This document shows, piece after piece, positions 9,420 through 18,388 of a DNA stretch of 39,980 nucleotides; within the stretch, counting starts at the first letter, position 1, and each line of letters opens with the position of its first letter. The notes beneath the pieces are model-generated. The model was not told where the DNA came from. It saw only the letters and a program-made list of their open reading frames with translations, and made no database searches. The DNA lies in contig CAISLN010000018.1 in assembly GCA_903886275.1 (NCBI GenBank), positions 1-39,980 on the forward strand. The letters run 5' to 3'. Origin of the DNA: an uncultured beta proteobacterium. Its GTDB lineage: Bacteria; Pseudomonadota; Gammaproteobacteria; Burkholderiales; Burkholderiaceae_C. A program made the position numbers and the translations under genes.

Positions 9420-11657
9420 TCAGGGCTGGGACACCAAGGTGCGTGCCGCGTTCTCTTGCTCGCGCAGCCGCCACAGGCGCCAGGCCGGCAGCACGGCGGC
9501 CAACAGGGCCAGCAACAGCAGTGGAATGGGCCACCAGATGGGCTGGTTCCAGTCGCTGATTTTTTGTGCGCGCAGCGCCGGGTCCAGGCGCAAATAGCCG
9601 ATGGGATTGCGGATGATTTGGGTCGGCTTGCCGTTGAAAACCCATTGCTGGTAGGCCGCCGCCGACTTGGGGAAATAGCCAAAGCTCCACACCGCGTCTT
9701 GCTGCAATTGCGTGATCATCTGGTCTATCAGCTGCTGTTTGCGCGGGCCGTTGTCCAGGAACTTCATCTGTTCAAAAAGCCGGTCAAACGCCGGGTTCTG
9801 GTAGTTGGAATTGTTTTCGCCGTTGCCCTGCGTCAGCGCCTTGGCGTTGGGGCCGTAAAACATAAACAGAAAATTTTCTGCATCCGGGTAATCGGCCAGC
9901 CAACCCCAGAAGTAAATTTGCGCCGAGCCCTTGGACATTTTTTCCTGAAAGCGGTTGTAGTCGGAGGCGCGGATTTCGAGCTGCACGCCGAGCTTGGCGA
10001 ACTGCTTCACATACCAGTCCAGCGTGGCGCGGCTGCCCGGCCCGCTGGCGCTGAGGTAGTCGTAATTGAGCACCAGGGGCTTGCCGGTTTGCGCGTCGCG
10101 CCCCTGCGGATAACCGGCCTCGGCCAGCAACTGCTTGGCTTCGTCGAGCGAGCGGCGCTGGGGCGGTCCCCCTTCGGTGCGCGCATAAACCACCGGGTTG
10201 AAGGCGGCCGGTCCATCGCCGCGGTAGCCAAACAGCGAAGGCGGCAAAGGGCCTTGCGCGGCCACCCCCTGGCCCTTCTCGAAGATGGCCACATACTCTT
10301 CCCAGTCCAGCGCAATCGACAGGGCTTGGCGCAGTTTGCGTTTGCGTGCGGCCTGCTCTGGCGTGCCACCGCCGCCCAGCACCGGGTCCAGCCAGTTGAA
10401 GCCGATGTACCAGTTATTGGCCTCAATCGTGGTGGGCAGGCGCAGGCCTTTCTCGCGGTATTCGCGCGCCTTGTCCTGTGAGTCGCCCATGTCCACCAGC
10501 AGCTCGGTGCCGCGGTCCAGCCGCTCGATGGCCGGGGTGTCGTAATAGCCCTGCAAGAACTTGGCCTGCAGCGGCACACCCTCCTTCTCAATGTCAAACA
10601 CGATGCGGTCTATAAAGGGCATGGGCTTGCCACAGTCCTCCAGATAGCCCTTTTCGCGGTCACCCGGCGCACCCTCGCAGGGGTAGGGCTCGCCCCGGTA
10701 GTTGGGATTGCGCTGCAGCACATGCTGGCGATTTTCAACATAGTCGGTCAGCATGTAGGGGCCGGTTCCCACCGGCCAGTAGTTCAGCGTCAGGTTCTTG
10801 GCGGCCATGCCGGGCTGGGCATAAAACACCTCGGCCTCCCAGGGCACGGGCGCGAAAAAGGTCATGGCCAACCAGTACTTGAACTGCGGGTACTTGCCTA
10901 TCAGGCGTATGCGCAGCCTGTGCGGGTCCAAGGCCTCTACACCGGCGAAGCCCTGCTTGCGAAAGTCCAGCAGGGGCAGGTCGCGGTCGGTCGCGGCCAC
11001 CCCCTTGCGCAGGTCGCGGTCGGCCGCTGCAATCTGTTCGCCATATTCCTTCATGCCGACGATGTAGTCGGCCATGGTGGAGAAGGCGGGCGACTTCACG
11101 CGCGGTGTGGCCAGGCGGCGTATGGCGTATACATAGTCATCGGCAAGCAGTTCGCGCGTGCCGGTGGCGGCAAAGTCGCTGATCTTGTACTTGTTGGCCA
11201 CAGCGTCTGCGCGCAGCTGGTGGTAGAGGTAGTCGCCATGGGCATCCTTTGCAAACGCTGGATGCGGCGCAAAAAGAATGCCGGGTTTGAGCGCGATGTC
11301 CCACACCGTTTGCGCCACCTGCTCCCCCGGTGCGTCATCGGGCAGGGGCAGGCCGTCCTTGTCAAGGTAGGCCGGGGTGGCCAGCTCCTTGGCGGTATTG
11401 CCGATCAGCTGGTAGGGGCGCTTGAGGAAATGGTAGGCATAGGGCGGCTCGTAGACCTGGTAGGTAAACGGCGTCTCGTCATTGGAGTAGGAGCTGGCCG
11501 GGTCCAGGTACTTGGGCGAGCGCTGCAGAAAGGGGACAAACAGGGTGTTGCTGCGCTCGGAGCCCTGGGGGTGCGGACTGTTGCTGACCTCGCCACAAGC
11601 CACCACCGCCACCAGCACCCATAAGGAAAAAAGGATGCGCAGGGGGTGGTGTGCCAT
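9420..11657 (-). CDS. Peptide-type ABC substrate-binding lipoprotein with C-terminal membrane helix
   Basis: A 745-residue extracytoplasmic solute-binding protein, SBP_bac_5 (OppA/DppA/YejA) family. An N-terminal lipobox (VVAC, Cys21) predicts lipidation. The core shows the family signatures YWPVGTGPYMLTDY and QRNPNYRG. It is about 150 residues longer than usual, and the end holds an extra strongly hydrophobic helix (IPLLLLALLAAVLPAW, about residues 708-723) followed by a basic tail. The protein could therefore be anchored at both ends. It starts 9 bp after tonB, within the exbB-exbD-exbD-tonB-ABC operon, which points to handling a substrate brought in by TonB-dependent transport. Ligand unknown; peptide inferred. 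Confidence 0.88.
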   Translation of the reverse strand: MAHHPLRILFSLWVLVAVVACGEVSNSPHPQGSERSNTLFVPFLQRSPKYLDPASSYSNDETPFTYQVYEPPYAYHFLKRPYQLIGNTAKELATPAYLDKDGLPLPDDAPGEQVAQTVWDIALKPGILFAPHPAFAKDAHGDYLYHQLRADAVANKYKISDFAATGTRELLADDYVYAIRRLATPRVKSPAFSTMADYIVGMKEYGEQIAAADRDLRKGVAATDRDLPLLDFRKQGFAGVEALDPHRLRIRLIGKYPQFKYWLAMTFFAPVPWEAEVFYAQPGMAAKNLTLNYWPVGTGPYMLTDYVENRQHVLQRNPNYRGEPYPCEGAPGDREKGYLEDCGKPMPFIDRIVFDIEKEGVPLQAKFLQGYYDTPAIERLDRGTELLVDMGDSQDKAREYREKGLRLPTTIEANNWYIGFNWLDPVLGGGGTPEQAARKRKLRQALSIALDWEEYVAIFEKGQGVAAQGPLPPSLFGYRGDGPAAFNPVVYARTEGGPPQRRSLDEAKQLLAEAGYPQGRDAQTGKPLVLNYDYLSASGPGSRATLDWYVKQFAKLGVQLEIRASDYNRFQEKMSKGSAQIYFWGWLADYPDAENFLFMFYGPNAKALTQGNGENNSNYQNPAFDRLFEQMKFLDNGPRKQQLIDQMITQLQQDAVWSFGYFPKSAAAYQQWVFNGKPTQIIRNPIGYLRLDPALRAQKISDWNQPIWWPIPLLLLALLAAVLPAWRLWRLREQENAARTLVSQP

Positions 11658-11666
11658 GCAGCGGAC

Positions 11667-12323
11667 TTACTCTTCGACCTTGAAGGAAAACTCTTGCGTC
11701 GCCAGCACATCACTGCCGCCCGACTGGCATTTGTACTGCAGCATGGCCGCGCGCACGGCCTGGTGGAATACCTTGGGACCAGACAGGATGGAGACCTCCA
11801 CGACCACCCCATTGCGTATCAGGGCCTGCGCCTTGACCACGCCCTGTGTGCCATCCTGCAAGGCCTTGCGCGGCATCTCGGGTGCCACCTGGGTGGGGCA
11901 GGCTACTTTGATGTCGGTGTGCACAGGCCCTGCTGGCGCGGTGGCCACCACGGGCGGCGGCGCAATCGCTGGCGCTGCGGCAGGCGGTGTGGCCACAGCA
12001 GTGATGGCCGGTGCCGTGCTGGTCGCAGCGGGTGCCACATCGGGCGGCGGCACAAAGGGTGGCGGCGGCGCATCACTCTTGGTCGGCTGCTGTGTCTTGA
12101 CGATTTCTTTGGGTGGCGGCGGTGGTGGTGGTGGCGGGATGATGATGTCTTCCACCAGCACGGCTTGCAGTGGTTTCTTCACCAGCTCCAGCGCCGTGCG
12201 CGCGGTGCCAGTCACCAAGGCATAGCCCAGCAGCAGGTGCAGCACCACGACCACGGCAATGCCCTTGTAGCTGCGTGCGCTATCGCGCGGCTTGTATTGC
12301 GGATGCAGGCCTATGGTGTTCAT
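11667..12323 (-). CDS. tonB: TonB energy-transducing protein
   Basis: A 218-residue TonB-family protein linking the inner-membrane ExbBD motor to outer-membrane receptors. From the ATG at 12323 there is a short cytoplasmic head, one helix (about 22-40, IAVVVVLHLLLGYAL), a proline-rich periplasmic spacer starting with nine consecutive prolines, and a C-terminal TonB domain ending FSFKVEE. The ATG overlaps the exbD stop (ATGA), and the longer open frame upstream is a shadow of exbD. Two Cys in the C-terminal domain (VACPTQ and QYKCQS) could form a disulfide. The ABC binding protein starts 9 bp downstream, so co-transcription is very likely. Confidence 0.88.
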   Translation of the reverse strand: MNTIGLHPQYKPRDSARSYKGIAVVVVLHLLLGYALVTGTARTALELVKKPLQAVLVEDIIIPPPPPPPPPKEIVKTQQPTKSDAPPPPFVPPPDVAPAATSTAPAITAVATPPAAAPAIAPPPVVATAPAGPVHTDIKVACPTQVAPEMPRKALQDGTQGVVKAQALIRNGVVVEVSILSGPKVFHQAVRAAMLQYKCQSGGSDVLATQEFSFKVEE

Positions 12324-12748
12324 TGCACAAATTGCTCGCTGCCAATCACCGCAATCTTGGTCAGTCCCCGGCGCTTGGCGGTGGAGATGACATTTGCAAA
12401 GACGGCGTACTGCGCATCTTTGTTGGGGCGTATATGCACCTCGGGCTGCGTGCTTTGCTGAGCGGCCAGCACCAGGTCTTGCTCCAGTTCTGCCGCGCTG
12501 GCCGGCACCCCTTGCCAATAGACCACACCCTGCGCGTCGATGTCGATTTGAACCTTCTCAGGCTTGACCTGGCTGGCCGGCGGCGTGCCGACGGGCAGGT
12601 CCATGTTGACGGAATGCAACTGGATCGGAATGGTGATGATCAACATCACCAGCAGCACCAGCATCACGTCGATCAGCGGCGTGGTGTTGATGTCCATCAT
12701 CACCTCGGGTTCGCCAGACGCGGACTGCGCACCTAAATTCATGGACAT
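12320..12748 (-). CDS. exbD: ExbD-family biopolymer transport protein (second copy)
   Basis: A 142-residue ExbD/TolR protein: short cytoplasmic N-terminus, one helix with the essential Asp in NTTPLIDVMLVLL, then a periplasmic domain. With ExbB it forms the proton-driven motor that energises TonB. It lies 12 bp after another exbD and overlaps tonB by 4 bp. Both copies keep the Asp, so both could take part, perhaps as a mixed dimer. Confidence 0.92.
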   Translation of the reverse strand: MSMNLGAQSASGEPEVMMDINTTPLIDVMLVLLVMLIITIPIQLHSVNMDLPVGTPPASQVKPEKVQIDIDAQGVVYWQGVPASAAELEQDLVLAAQQSTQPEVHIRPNKDAQYAVFANVISTAKRRGLTKIAVIGSEQFVQ

Positions 12749-12760
12749 GGAACGGACTCC

Positions 12761-13183
12761 TTAAACGCCCAATGCGGGCGGCTCGGTAATAAAGGCCACC
12801 TTCACGATGCCCGCACGCTGGCAGGCGTAAAGAATTTTTCCGACGCCCTCGTAGCGCGAATTCAAATCGCCCCTGATCTGCACCTCGGGCTGCGGGTCGG
12901 CTTGGGCCACCTTCTTGAGCTTGTCGATCAGCGCCTCCACCTTGTCGATCTTCGCGTCGTACCAGTAAATGGAGCCCGCGCCATCGACAGAAATAATCAC
13001 GTTTTCGGGCTTGGCCTGGCGCACCTCGACGCGCTCCTTGGGCAGGGTGACCGGGATGGAGGTGGTCACCACCGGAATGGTGATCAAGAAGATGATGAGC
13101 AACACCAACATCACATCCACCAGCGGCGTGGTGTTGATGGCGGCGATGACCTCGTCGTCGCCGCTGGCAATTTGCATGGACAT
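12761..13183 (-). CDS. exbD: ExbD-family biopolymer transport protein (first copy)
   Basis: A 140-residue ExbD/TolR protein with the proton-path Asp in NTTPLVDVMLVLLI within its single helix and a periplasmic C-terminal domain. It starts 4 bp after exbB and is clearly diverged from the second exbD immediately downstream, sharing mainly the helix and the general fold pattern. Tandem exbD genes behind exbB are common in betaproteobacteria and xanthomonads. Confidence 0.92.
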   Translation of the reverse strand: MSMQIASGDDEVIAAINTTPLVDVMLVLLIIFLITIPVVTTSIPVTLPKERVEVRQAKPENVIISVDGAGSIYWYDAKIDKVEALIDKLKKVAQADPQPEVQIRGDLNSRYEGVGKILYACQRAGIVKVAFITEPPALGV

Positions 13184-13187
13184 GGCT

Positions 13188-14000
13188 TCAGGCCTTGGCG
13201 GCGCTGCTCAGCAACACGGCATGCAGGTCGCTGCCAAAGCTGCGCACATCGTCCATCACGGCCTTGTTACGCCGCACCAACCAGTTGTAAGACAGCACGG
13301 CGGGCACCGCCACCGCCAGGCCAATGGCGGTCATGATGAGCGCCTCTCCCACCGGGCCTGCCACCTTGTCGATGGAGGCCTGACCCGATATGCCGATGGC
13401 GGTGAGTGCGTGGTAGATGCCCCAGACGGTGCCAAACAAACCCACAAAGGGCGAGGTGGAGCCCACCGTGGCAAGAAAGGCCAGACCACTTTGCATATTG
13501 CCGTTGACCTTTTCCACCGAGCGCGAAATGCTCATGCTGATCCAGTCGGTAAGCGGCACCTGGCCCACCAGGCCCACATGGCGCTTGGTGGCCTCCAAGC
13601 CGCTTTGTGCGATGAACTGGTAGGCGCTGCCTTCGACCAAGGTCGCCACCCCCTTGTCCAGCGAGGGCGCTGCCCAGAAGTCCTGCGTTACCTTCTTGGC
13701 CTGGCTGTTCATCTTGGCTTGCTCCAGCACCTTGACGACCAGAAAGTACCAAGAGCCCATGCTCATAATGGCCAGCAGCAAAAGCACGGTCTTGGTGATG
13801 GCGTCAGAGGTCGCCCAGAGCGCTTCAATGCCATAGGGGTTGAGGGCAGGGGCCGGTTTAACCAGCTCGGCAGCAGGTGCCACAGACACCGCAGCGGTAG
13901 CGGGCTGCGCCATGGCTGCGGGTGCTACCCAAACCAGGCCAGCAGCCAAGCCCAGACCCAGGAAGATGCGGCGTGCCGCTGTGAAAAAGCGTGTGTACAA
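13188..14000 (-). CDS. exbB: ExbB/TolQ-family motor protein
   Basis: A 270-residue MotA/TolQ/ExbB proton-channel protein of the inner membrane, partner of ExbD and TonB. A cleavable-looking N-terminal segment (ends AAMAQPA) precedes a first helix (TVLLLLAIMSMGSWYFLVV), a cytoplasmic region and two more helices, with the conserved GSTSPFVGLFGTVWGI and MTAIGLAVAVPAVL motifs. The most upstream start is a TTG at 14000; the next ATG is inside the leader, so TTG is preferred, with GGGG about 10 bp upstream. It is the first gene of the operon, and its upstream gap carries two dyads shared with the divergent MFS gene. Confidence 0.9.
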   Translation of the reverse strand: MYTRFFTAARRIFLGLGLAAGLVWVAPAAMAQPATAAVSVAPAAELVKPAPALNPYGIEALWATSDAITKTVLLLLAIMSMGSWYFLVVKVLEQAKMNSQAKKVTQDFWAAPSLDKGVATLVEGSAYQFIAQSGLEATKRHVGLVGQVPLTDWISMSISRSVEKVNGNMQSGLAFLATVGSTSPFVGLFGTVWGIYHALTAIGISGQASIDKVAGPVGEALIMTAIGLAVAVPAVLSYNWLVRRNKAVMDDVRSFGSDLHAVLLSSAAKA

Positions 14001-14119
14001 AGTAGTGCCCCAATCAGATGAATGCCCTGCCTTGGCCCTTGCGATTCGCCAGAGCCAACCGGTCCATTTAGAAGATGTCGCGGATTATGGGAAGCGGCTT
14101 GGTTGGGCAAGCGCAACAC

Positions 14120-14164
14120 CTGTCCGGTAGCGGACAGTTGGATGCAATAAGTTCGATATCGAAC
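14120..14164. promoter_or_regulatory. Two dyad elements between exbB and the divergent MFS gene
   Basis: Positions 14120-14137 form an inverted repeat (CTGTCCG, 4-nt gap, CGGACAG). Positions 14151-14164 are a perfect 14-bp palindrome, GTTCGATATCGAAC. They lie 120-164 bp upstream of exbB and 59-103 bp upstream of the MFS start, a natural place for operators. No regulator gene is adjacent and I cannot assign the binding protein. Confidence 0.5.
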
Positions 14165-14222
14165 ATTAGTGTCGCCAAGTAGTCGGCTGTTCGCAGTCCC
14201 TTTTTTTGCTGCAGAAAGCACC

Positions 14223-15548
14223 ATGCCTCCACCCCTTGCACCGCCATCTATCCATCCACTGCAACGCCTGTGGCGCCGGATGCAATCGCTTGTTCCGGCG
14301 CTGCCTGCAAGCGACCTTTTGCGCGATGCCAACTACCGGCGCCTGTGGACCTCGGTACTGATTAGTTCCTTGGGCGCACAGGTCACCCTGTTGGCGCTGC
14401 CGCTCACTGCGGTGGTCTTGCTGGGCGCCACGCCCACGCAAATGGCCTATCTGACGGCCATGGAGACGCTGCCCTTTGTCCTGTTCTCGCTGCCCGCCGG
14501 AGTCTGGCTGGACCGCATGCGCAAGCTGCCGGTGTATGTGGCGGGCGAAGGCCTGTTGGCGCTGCAACTGCTGTCGGTGCCGCTGGCCTGGTCTCTGGGT
14601 TGGCTGTCCATGCCCTTTTTGTATGCCGTAGCGTTTGGCATCGGTTGCGTCTTTATGGCGGCCGGTTCGGCGGCGCAAATTGTGCTCACGCAGGTGGTGC
14701 CCACTGCTCGGTTGGTGGAGGCCCACGCCAAAAATGCCATGGCCTCCTCTGGAGCAGAGGTGGCCGGGCCGGGCCTGGCCGGTGCACTGATCAATGGGGT
14801 GGGTGCACCCTTGGCCTTGCTGGCCGATGCCGCGCTGCTGTGCTTGAGCCTGTTGGTTCTTCGCGGCGTGCGCGTCACCGAGCCACCCAGCAATGCAACA
14901 CAGGGCCATTTCTGGCGCGACCTCAAAGAGGGCCTGCGCTTTGTCGCGAGCCAGTCGCTGCTGGTCCATCTGGCCTTGGTGGTGGGCATCTGGCAGGTGT
15001 TTTTGCAGTGCGCAATGGTGGTGCAGATTCTGTATGCCAGCCGGGTGCTGGGCTTGAACGAACACCAAATCGGCCTGTGCTATATCGGCCTGGGCGCGGG
15101 CACGGTGCTGGCCAGCGTGCTGGGGAGCCGCGTCTCGCGTCGCATCGGCCCCGGGCCCTGCCTGGTGCTGGGCATCGCTTGCAGCGGGTTGGGCTGGCTG
15201 CAGCTGTTGGCGGCCCCTGCTGGCAACTGGGGCGTGGCCTCCTTTGTGCTGATGCTGATGTGTTTTGGCAGCGGCGCGGTGCTGATGTTTATTAACTTTT
15301 TGGCGCTGCGCCAGGCGGTCACGCCCGCACCCCTGCTGGGGCGCATGACCACCACCATGCGCTGGCTGATCCTGCTGGGCTCCGCGCCGGGTGCCCTGCT
15401 GGGTGGCTATCTGGGCGAGCACTGGGGCCTGCGCTCTGCGACCGCTGTGGGCGCTGTGGGCACGCTGTTGGTGGCCGCCTGGGCCTGGCGCTATTCCGGC
15501 CTGAGACAGGTGCGCGCATTGCCAAGCTTGCCCGCCGACCCGCTTTGA
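14223..15548 (+). CDS. MFS transporter, EntS-like (MFS_3)
   Basis: A 441-residue major facilitator protein with about 12 hydrophobic helices. The opening DANYRRLWTSVLISSLGAQV and the GVWLDRMRKLPVYVAGE loop (the motif A region, DRxRR/K-like) match the MFS_3 group that includes the enterobactin exporter EntS and various drug exporters. The ATG at 14223 is preferred over the more distal in-frame start because the extra residues are not family-like. It is divergent from the TonB/ExbBD operon across shared dyads, so it could export a compound whose uptake that operon serves; that is inference, since no biosynthetic genes are in view. Confidence 0.82.
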   Translation: MPPPLAPPSIHPLQRLWRRMQSLVPALPASDLLRDANYRRLWTSVLISSLGAQVTLLALPLTAVVLLGATPTQMAYLTAMETLPFVLFSLPAGVWLDRMRKLPVYVAGEGLLALQLLSVPLAWSLGWLSMPFLYAVAFGIGCVFMAAGSAAQIVLTQVVPTARLVEAHAKNAMASSGAEVAGPGLAGALINGVGAPLALLADAALLCLSLLVLRGVRVTEPPSNATQGHFWRDLKEGLRFVASQSLLVHLALVVGIWQVFLQCAMVVQILYASRVLGLNEHQIGLCYIGLGAGTVLASVLGSRVSRRIGPGPCLVLGIACSGLGWLQLLAAPAGNWGVASFVLMLMCFGSGAVLMFINFLALRQAVTPAPLLGRMTTTMRWLILLGSAPGALLGGYLGEHWGLRSATAVGAVGTLLVAAWAWRYSGLRQVRALPSLPADPL

Positions 15549-15578
15549 AGACGACCCCTTGGCAGGCGCCCATCCCCT

Positions 15579-17087
15579 CTACAAATAGCGCCGCTCCAGG
15601 TGCGCGCGAAAGTGCGCCGGGTTCAGCGTCTCGCCGGTGGCGCGCTGCACCAGCGCATCGGTAGACCACTGGCTGGCCTGGCTCCAGATGTTGTGGTTTA
15701 GCCAGTCCATCACCGGCGACAGGTCACCGGCGGCAATGCGCGCATCCACATCGGGCTGCTGCTTGCGCAGGGTCGCAAAGTACTGCGCCGCGTACATGGC
15801 GCCCAAGGTGTAGCTGGGGAAATAGCCAAAGCTGCCGCTGGGCCAATGGATGTCTTGCAGGCAACCCTGCTGAAAGTTGCCGCGCGTATCCAGCCCCAAA
15901 TAGGCCTGCATTTTTTCGTCCCACAGGGCCGGGATGTCGGCGGCATCGATCTCGCCGTCGATCAGGGCGCGCTCAATCTCGAAGCGCAAAATAATGTGGG
16001 CCGGGTAGGTCAGCTCGTCGGCATCCACGCGGATCAAGCCGGGCTGCACCCTGGTGAGCAGGCGCGCTAGGTTCTCTGGCGCAAACGCCTCCTGCGCACC
16101 AAATTGCTGGTTCAAGAGCGGCGCGATGCTTTGGACAAAGGCGGCGCTGCGACCGAGCTGCATTTCAAAAGACAGGCTCTGGCTCTCATGGATGCCCATG
16201 GAGCGGGCCCGCCCCACCGGCAGGTGCACCAGCTCGCGCGGCAGGTTCTGCTCGTAGCGGGCGTGACCGGTCTCGTGGATGATGCCCATCAGGCTGCGCA
16301 CAAAGTCGTCTTCGCTGTAGCGGGTGGTGATGCGCACATCCTCGGGCACGCCGCCGCAAAACGGGTGGGCCGAGATGTCCAGTCGCCCGCCCTCAAAGTC
16401 AAAGCCCAGGCGATCCATCACCTCCAAGCCCAGGGCGCGCTGCTGCTCCACGGGGAAGGGGCCGCTGGCCTGCAGCAGGGTCTCACCGGCCTGCTTGTCG
16501 CGCACCTGTTGCACCAGCGCCGGCAGCCAGGTCTTGACTTCGCCAAAGATGCGTTCGATCTCGGCGCTGCGTGTGCCCGGTTCGTACTTGGCCATCAGCG
16601 CGTCATAGGGGCTCACCCCCTGCGCCTGCGACAAGAGCTGCGCCTCTTCACGCGCCAGCGTCACCACCGGCACAAAATTCTCCAGGAAGCCCTTCCAGTC
16701 ATTGGCCTGGCGTTGGCCGCGCCAGGCATGTTCGCAGCGCGTGCTGGCCAGCGACTGGGCCTCCACCAAACGTTCGGGCAGCAGATTGGCCTGCTCCCAA
16801 TCGCGCCGCATCTCGCGCAGATTGGAGCGCTCGGCGTCCTGCAAGACTTCGCCGGCGGCCGCCTTGAGAAGGTCCGGCAGACGGACATCGGTCAGCGTCT
16901 GGTGCAGCAGCACCTGCAGCTCGGCCAGGGCCGCACCACGCGCCGCGTTGCCCTTGGAAGGCATCATGGCGGCCTGGTCCCATCCCACGATAGAGCCCAG
17001 GTGGCTCAAGCGGTACAGCCTGGTGAAGGTGCCCGTCAGCGCGTGGTAGGCGGGAGCAGATGAGGAGGGGTGCGGTGCGATGGTCAT
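15579..17087 (-). CDS. M32-family metallocarboxypeptidase (thermostable carboxypeptidase 1 type)
   Basis: A 502-residue cytosolic zinc carboxypeptidase removing C-terminal residues from peptides. The M32 signature HETGH is at 271-275, the downstream HESQS motif (His300, Glu301) supplies the third ligand, and [10 protein letters not shown] (about 237-246) is also conserved. Full length for the family. It is convergent with the MFS gene (30-bp gap) and divergent from the sulfate-binding gene. It could process peptides brought in by the neighbouring importer, but nothing beyond proximity supports that. Confidence 0.93.
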   Translation of the reverse strand: MTIAPHPSSSAPAYHALTGTFTRLYRLSHLGSIVGWDQAAMMPSKGNAARGAALAELQVLLHQTLTDVRLPDLLKAAAGEVLQDAERSNLREMRRDWEQANLLPERLVEAQSLASTRCEHAWRGQRQANDWKGFLENFVPVVTLAREEAQLLSQAQGVSPYDALMAKYEPGTRSAEIERIFGEVKTWLPALVQQVRDKQAGETLLQASGPFPVEQQRALGLEVMDRLGFDFEGGRLDISAHPFCGGVPEDVRITTRYSEDDFVRSLMGIIHETGHARYEQNLPRELVHLPVGRARSMGIHESQSLSFEMQLGRSAAFVQSIAPLLNQQFGAQEAFAPENLARLLTRVQPGLIRVDADELTYPAHIILRFEIERALIDGEIDAADIPALWDEKMQAYLGLDTRGNFQQGCLQDIHWPSGSFGYFPSYTLGAMYAAQYFATLRKQQPDVDARIAAGDLSPVMDWLNHNIWSQASQWSTDALVQRATGETLNPAHFRAHLERRYL

Positions 17088-17157
17088 GCATTTATTCTCG
17101 CATCCCGCCCTGCCTCCCCGGTCTTCTCAACAGCACATGGCGCCTGCGGCCAAACGG

Positions 17158-17164
17158 TTGCATA
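17158..17164. promoter_or_regulatory. TTGCATA (TATGCAA) word upstream of the first sulfate-binding gene
   Basis: TTGCATA lies 108-114 bp upstream of the ATG at 17272, followed by GTTGTTTTTG. The same TATGCAA/ATAAGCAA-type word occurs upstream of the mmuM ABC operon, tauA, the second binding-protein gene and cysT. A CysB/LysR-type operator is suggested only by this recurrence. Confidence 0.3.
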
Positions 17165-17271
17165 GTTGTTTTTGTAATTTAGAAGTAACGATTCGGTCGT
17201 TCCCCATTTCGCCACAGCCTTCCAGAATCCAACCCATCGCGCTCTTGCGTTGCAAAGATATTGGAATTGAT

Positions 17272-18321
17272 ATGGCCACCCTCACAAGCACCCTGTCCCG
17301 CCGCCCCCTGCTGCAACGGGCCGCAGCCATTGCCCTGGTCGGCATCAGCCTGGGCCTGCACGCACAGACGCTTCCACCGGTGACCCTGCTCAATGTGAGC
17401 TACGACCCGACGCGCGAGCTCTATGTGGACTTCAATGCCGCCTTCACCAAATACTGGAAGGCCAAGACCGGCCAGGATGTGAGCATCAAGCAAAGCCATG
17501 GCGGCTCGGGCAAGCAGGCGCGCTCGGTGATCGACGGGCTCGACGCCGACATCGTCACCCTGGCCCTGGCCGGTGACATCGACGCGGTTGCCAAGAACGG
17601 CGGCTGGCTGGCCAAGGACTGGCAAAAGAAGCTGCCGCACAACTCGGCGCCCTACACCAGCACCATCATCTTTGCCGTACGCGCGGGCAACCCCAAGGGC
17701 ATCAAGGACTGGGATGACCTGATCCGCGCCGATGTGAAGGTGATCACCCCCAACCCCAAGACCTCGGGTGGCGCGCGCTGGAACTACCTCGCAGCCTGGG
17801 AATTTGCTTTGCGCAAATACGGTAGCCCGAATCGGGATGCCAGCAAGGCCCGGGACTTTGTGGCCAAGCTCTACGCCAATGTGCCGGTGCTAGACACCGG
17901 TGCGCGCGGCTCCACCATCACCTTTGCCCAGCGCGGCCAGGGCGATGTGTTGATTGCCTGGGAGAACGAGGCCTATTTGCTGGAGAAGGAATTCGGCGCC
18001 AAGTTTGATGTGGTCGCACCCCCCTTGAGCATTCTGGCCGAGCCCCCCGTGGCCGTGGTGGACAAGAACGTGGACAAAAAGGGCACGCGCGTGGTGGCCG
18101 AGGAATACCTGAAGTACCTCTATTCCGAAGAGGGCCAGGACATTGCCGGCAAGAACTTTTACCGTCCGGCCGTGTCCGAGAAGGCCAAGGCCAAATACGC
18201 CCGGCAGTTCGCCAAGATCAAGCTCTTCACCATCGACGAGGCCTTTGGCGGCTGGGAAAAAGCCGACAAGGAACACTTCGCCGACGGCGCCAGCTTCGAC
18301 CAGATTTACACAAAGAAATAA
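17272..18321 (+). CDS. sbp: Sulfate ABC transporter substrate-binding protein
   Basis: A 349-residue periplasmic sulfate-binding protein that hands sulfate to CysTWA. It carries family motifs [27 protein letters not shown] and the [16 protein letters not shown] loop typical of Sbp. The ATG at 17272 gives a signal peptide containing SRRPLLQ before its hydrophobic core, which resembles a twin-arginine motif, followed by a cut near LHAQ. The longer open frame upstream is non-coding in appearance. It is followed 67 bp later by metY and stands 16 kb from the only cysTWA set in the window, which has its own binding protein. A small GC dyad (18323-18335) follows the stop codon. Confidence 0.9.
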   Translation: MATLTSTLSRRPLLQRAAAIALVGISLGLHAQTLPPVTLLNVSYDPTRELYVDFNAAFTKYWKAKTGQDVSIKQSHGGSGKQARSVIDGLDADIVTLALAGDIDAVAKNGGWLAKDWQKKLPHNSAPYTSTIIFAVRAGNPKGIKDWDDLIRADVKVITPNPKTSGGARWNYLAAWEFALRKYGSPNRDASKARDFVAKLYANVPVLDTGARGSTITFAQRGQGDVLIAWENEAYLLEKEFGAKFDVVAPPLSILAEPPVAVVDKNVDKKGTRVVAEEYLKYLYSEEGQDIAGKNFYRPAVSEKAKAKYARQFAKIKLFTIDEAFGGWEKADKEHFADGASFDQIYTKK

Positions 18322-18388
18322 GGCCGCCGGGCGGCAAAACATAGGCCACACTGCAGCTCCCAACCATTCAACAAGAAAGCACAGACCC

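Noticed and set aside
14001..14222. Fur box in front of exbB
   Set aside because: No GATAATGATAATCATTATC-like sequence could be found; the dyads present are of other types.
14166..15422. 418-residue minus-strand ORF opposite the MFS gene
   Set aside because: Gln/His-rich shadow; the opposite frame has clear MFS helices.
18323..18335. Terminator after the first sulfate-binding gene
   Set aside because: GCCGCC-G-GGCGGC is short, with a very small loop and no T-run; too weak to call.
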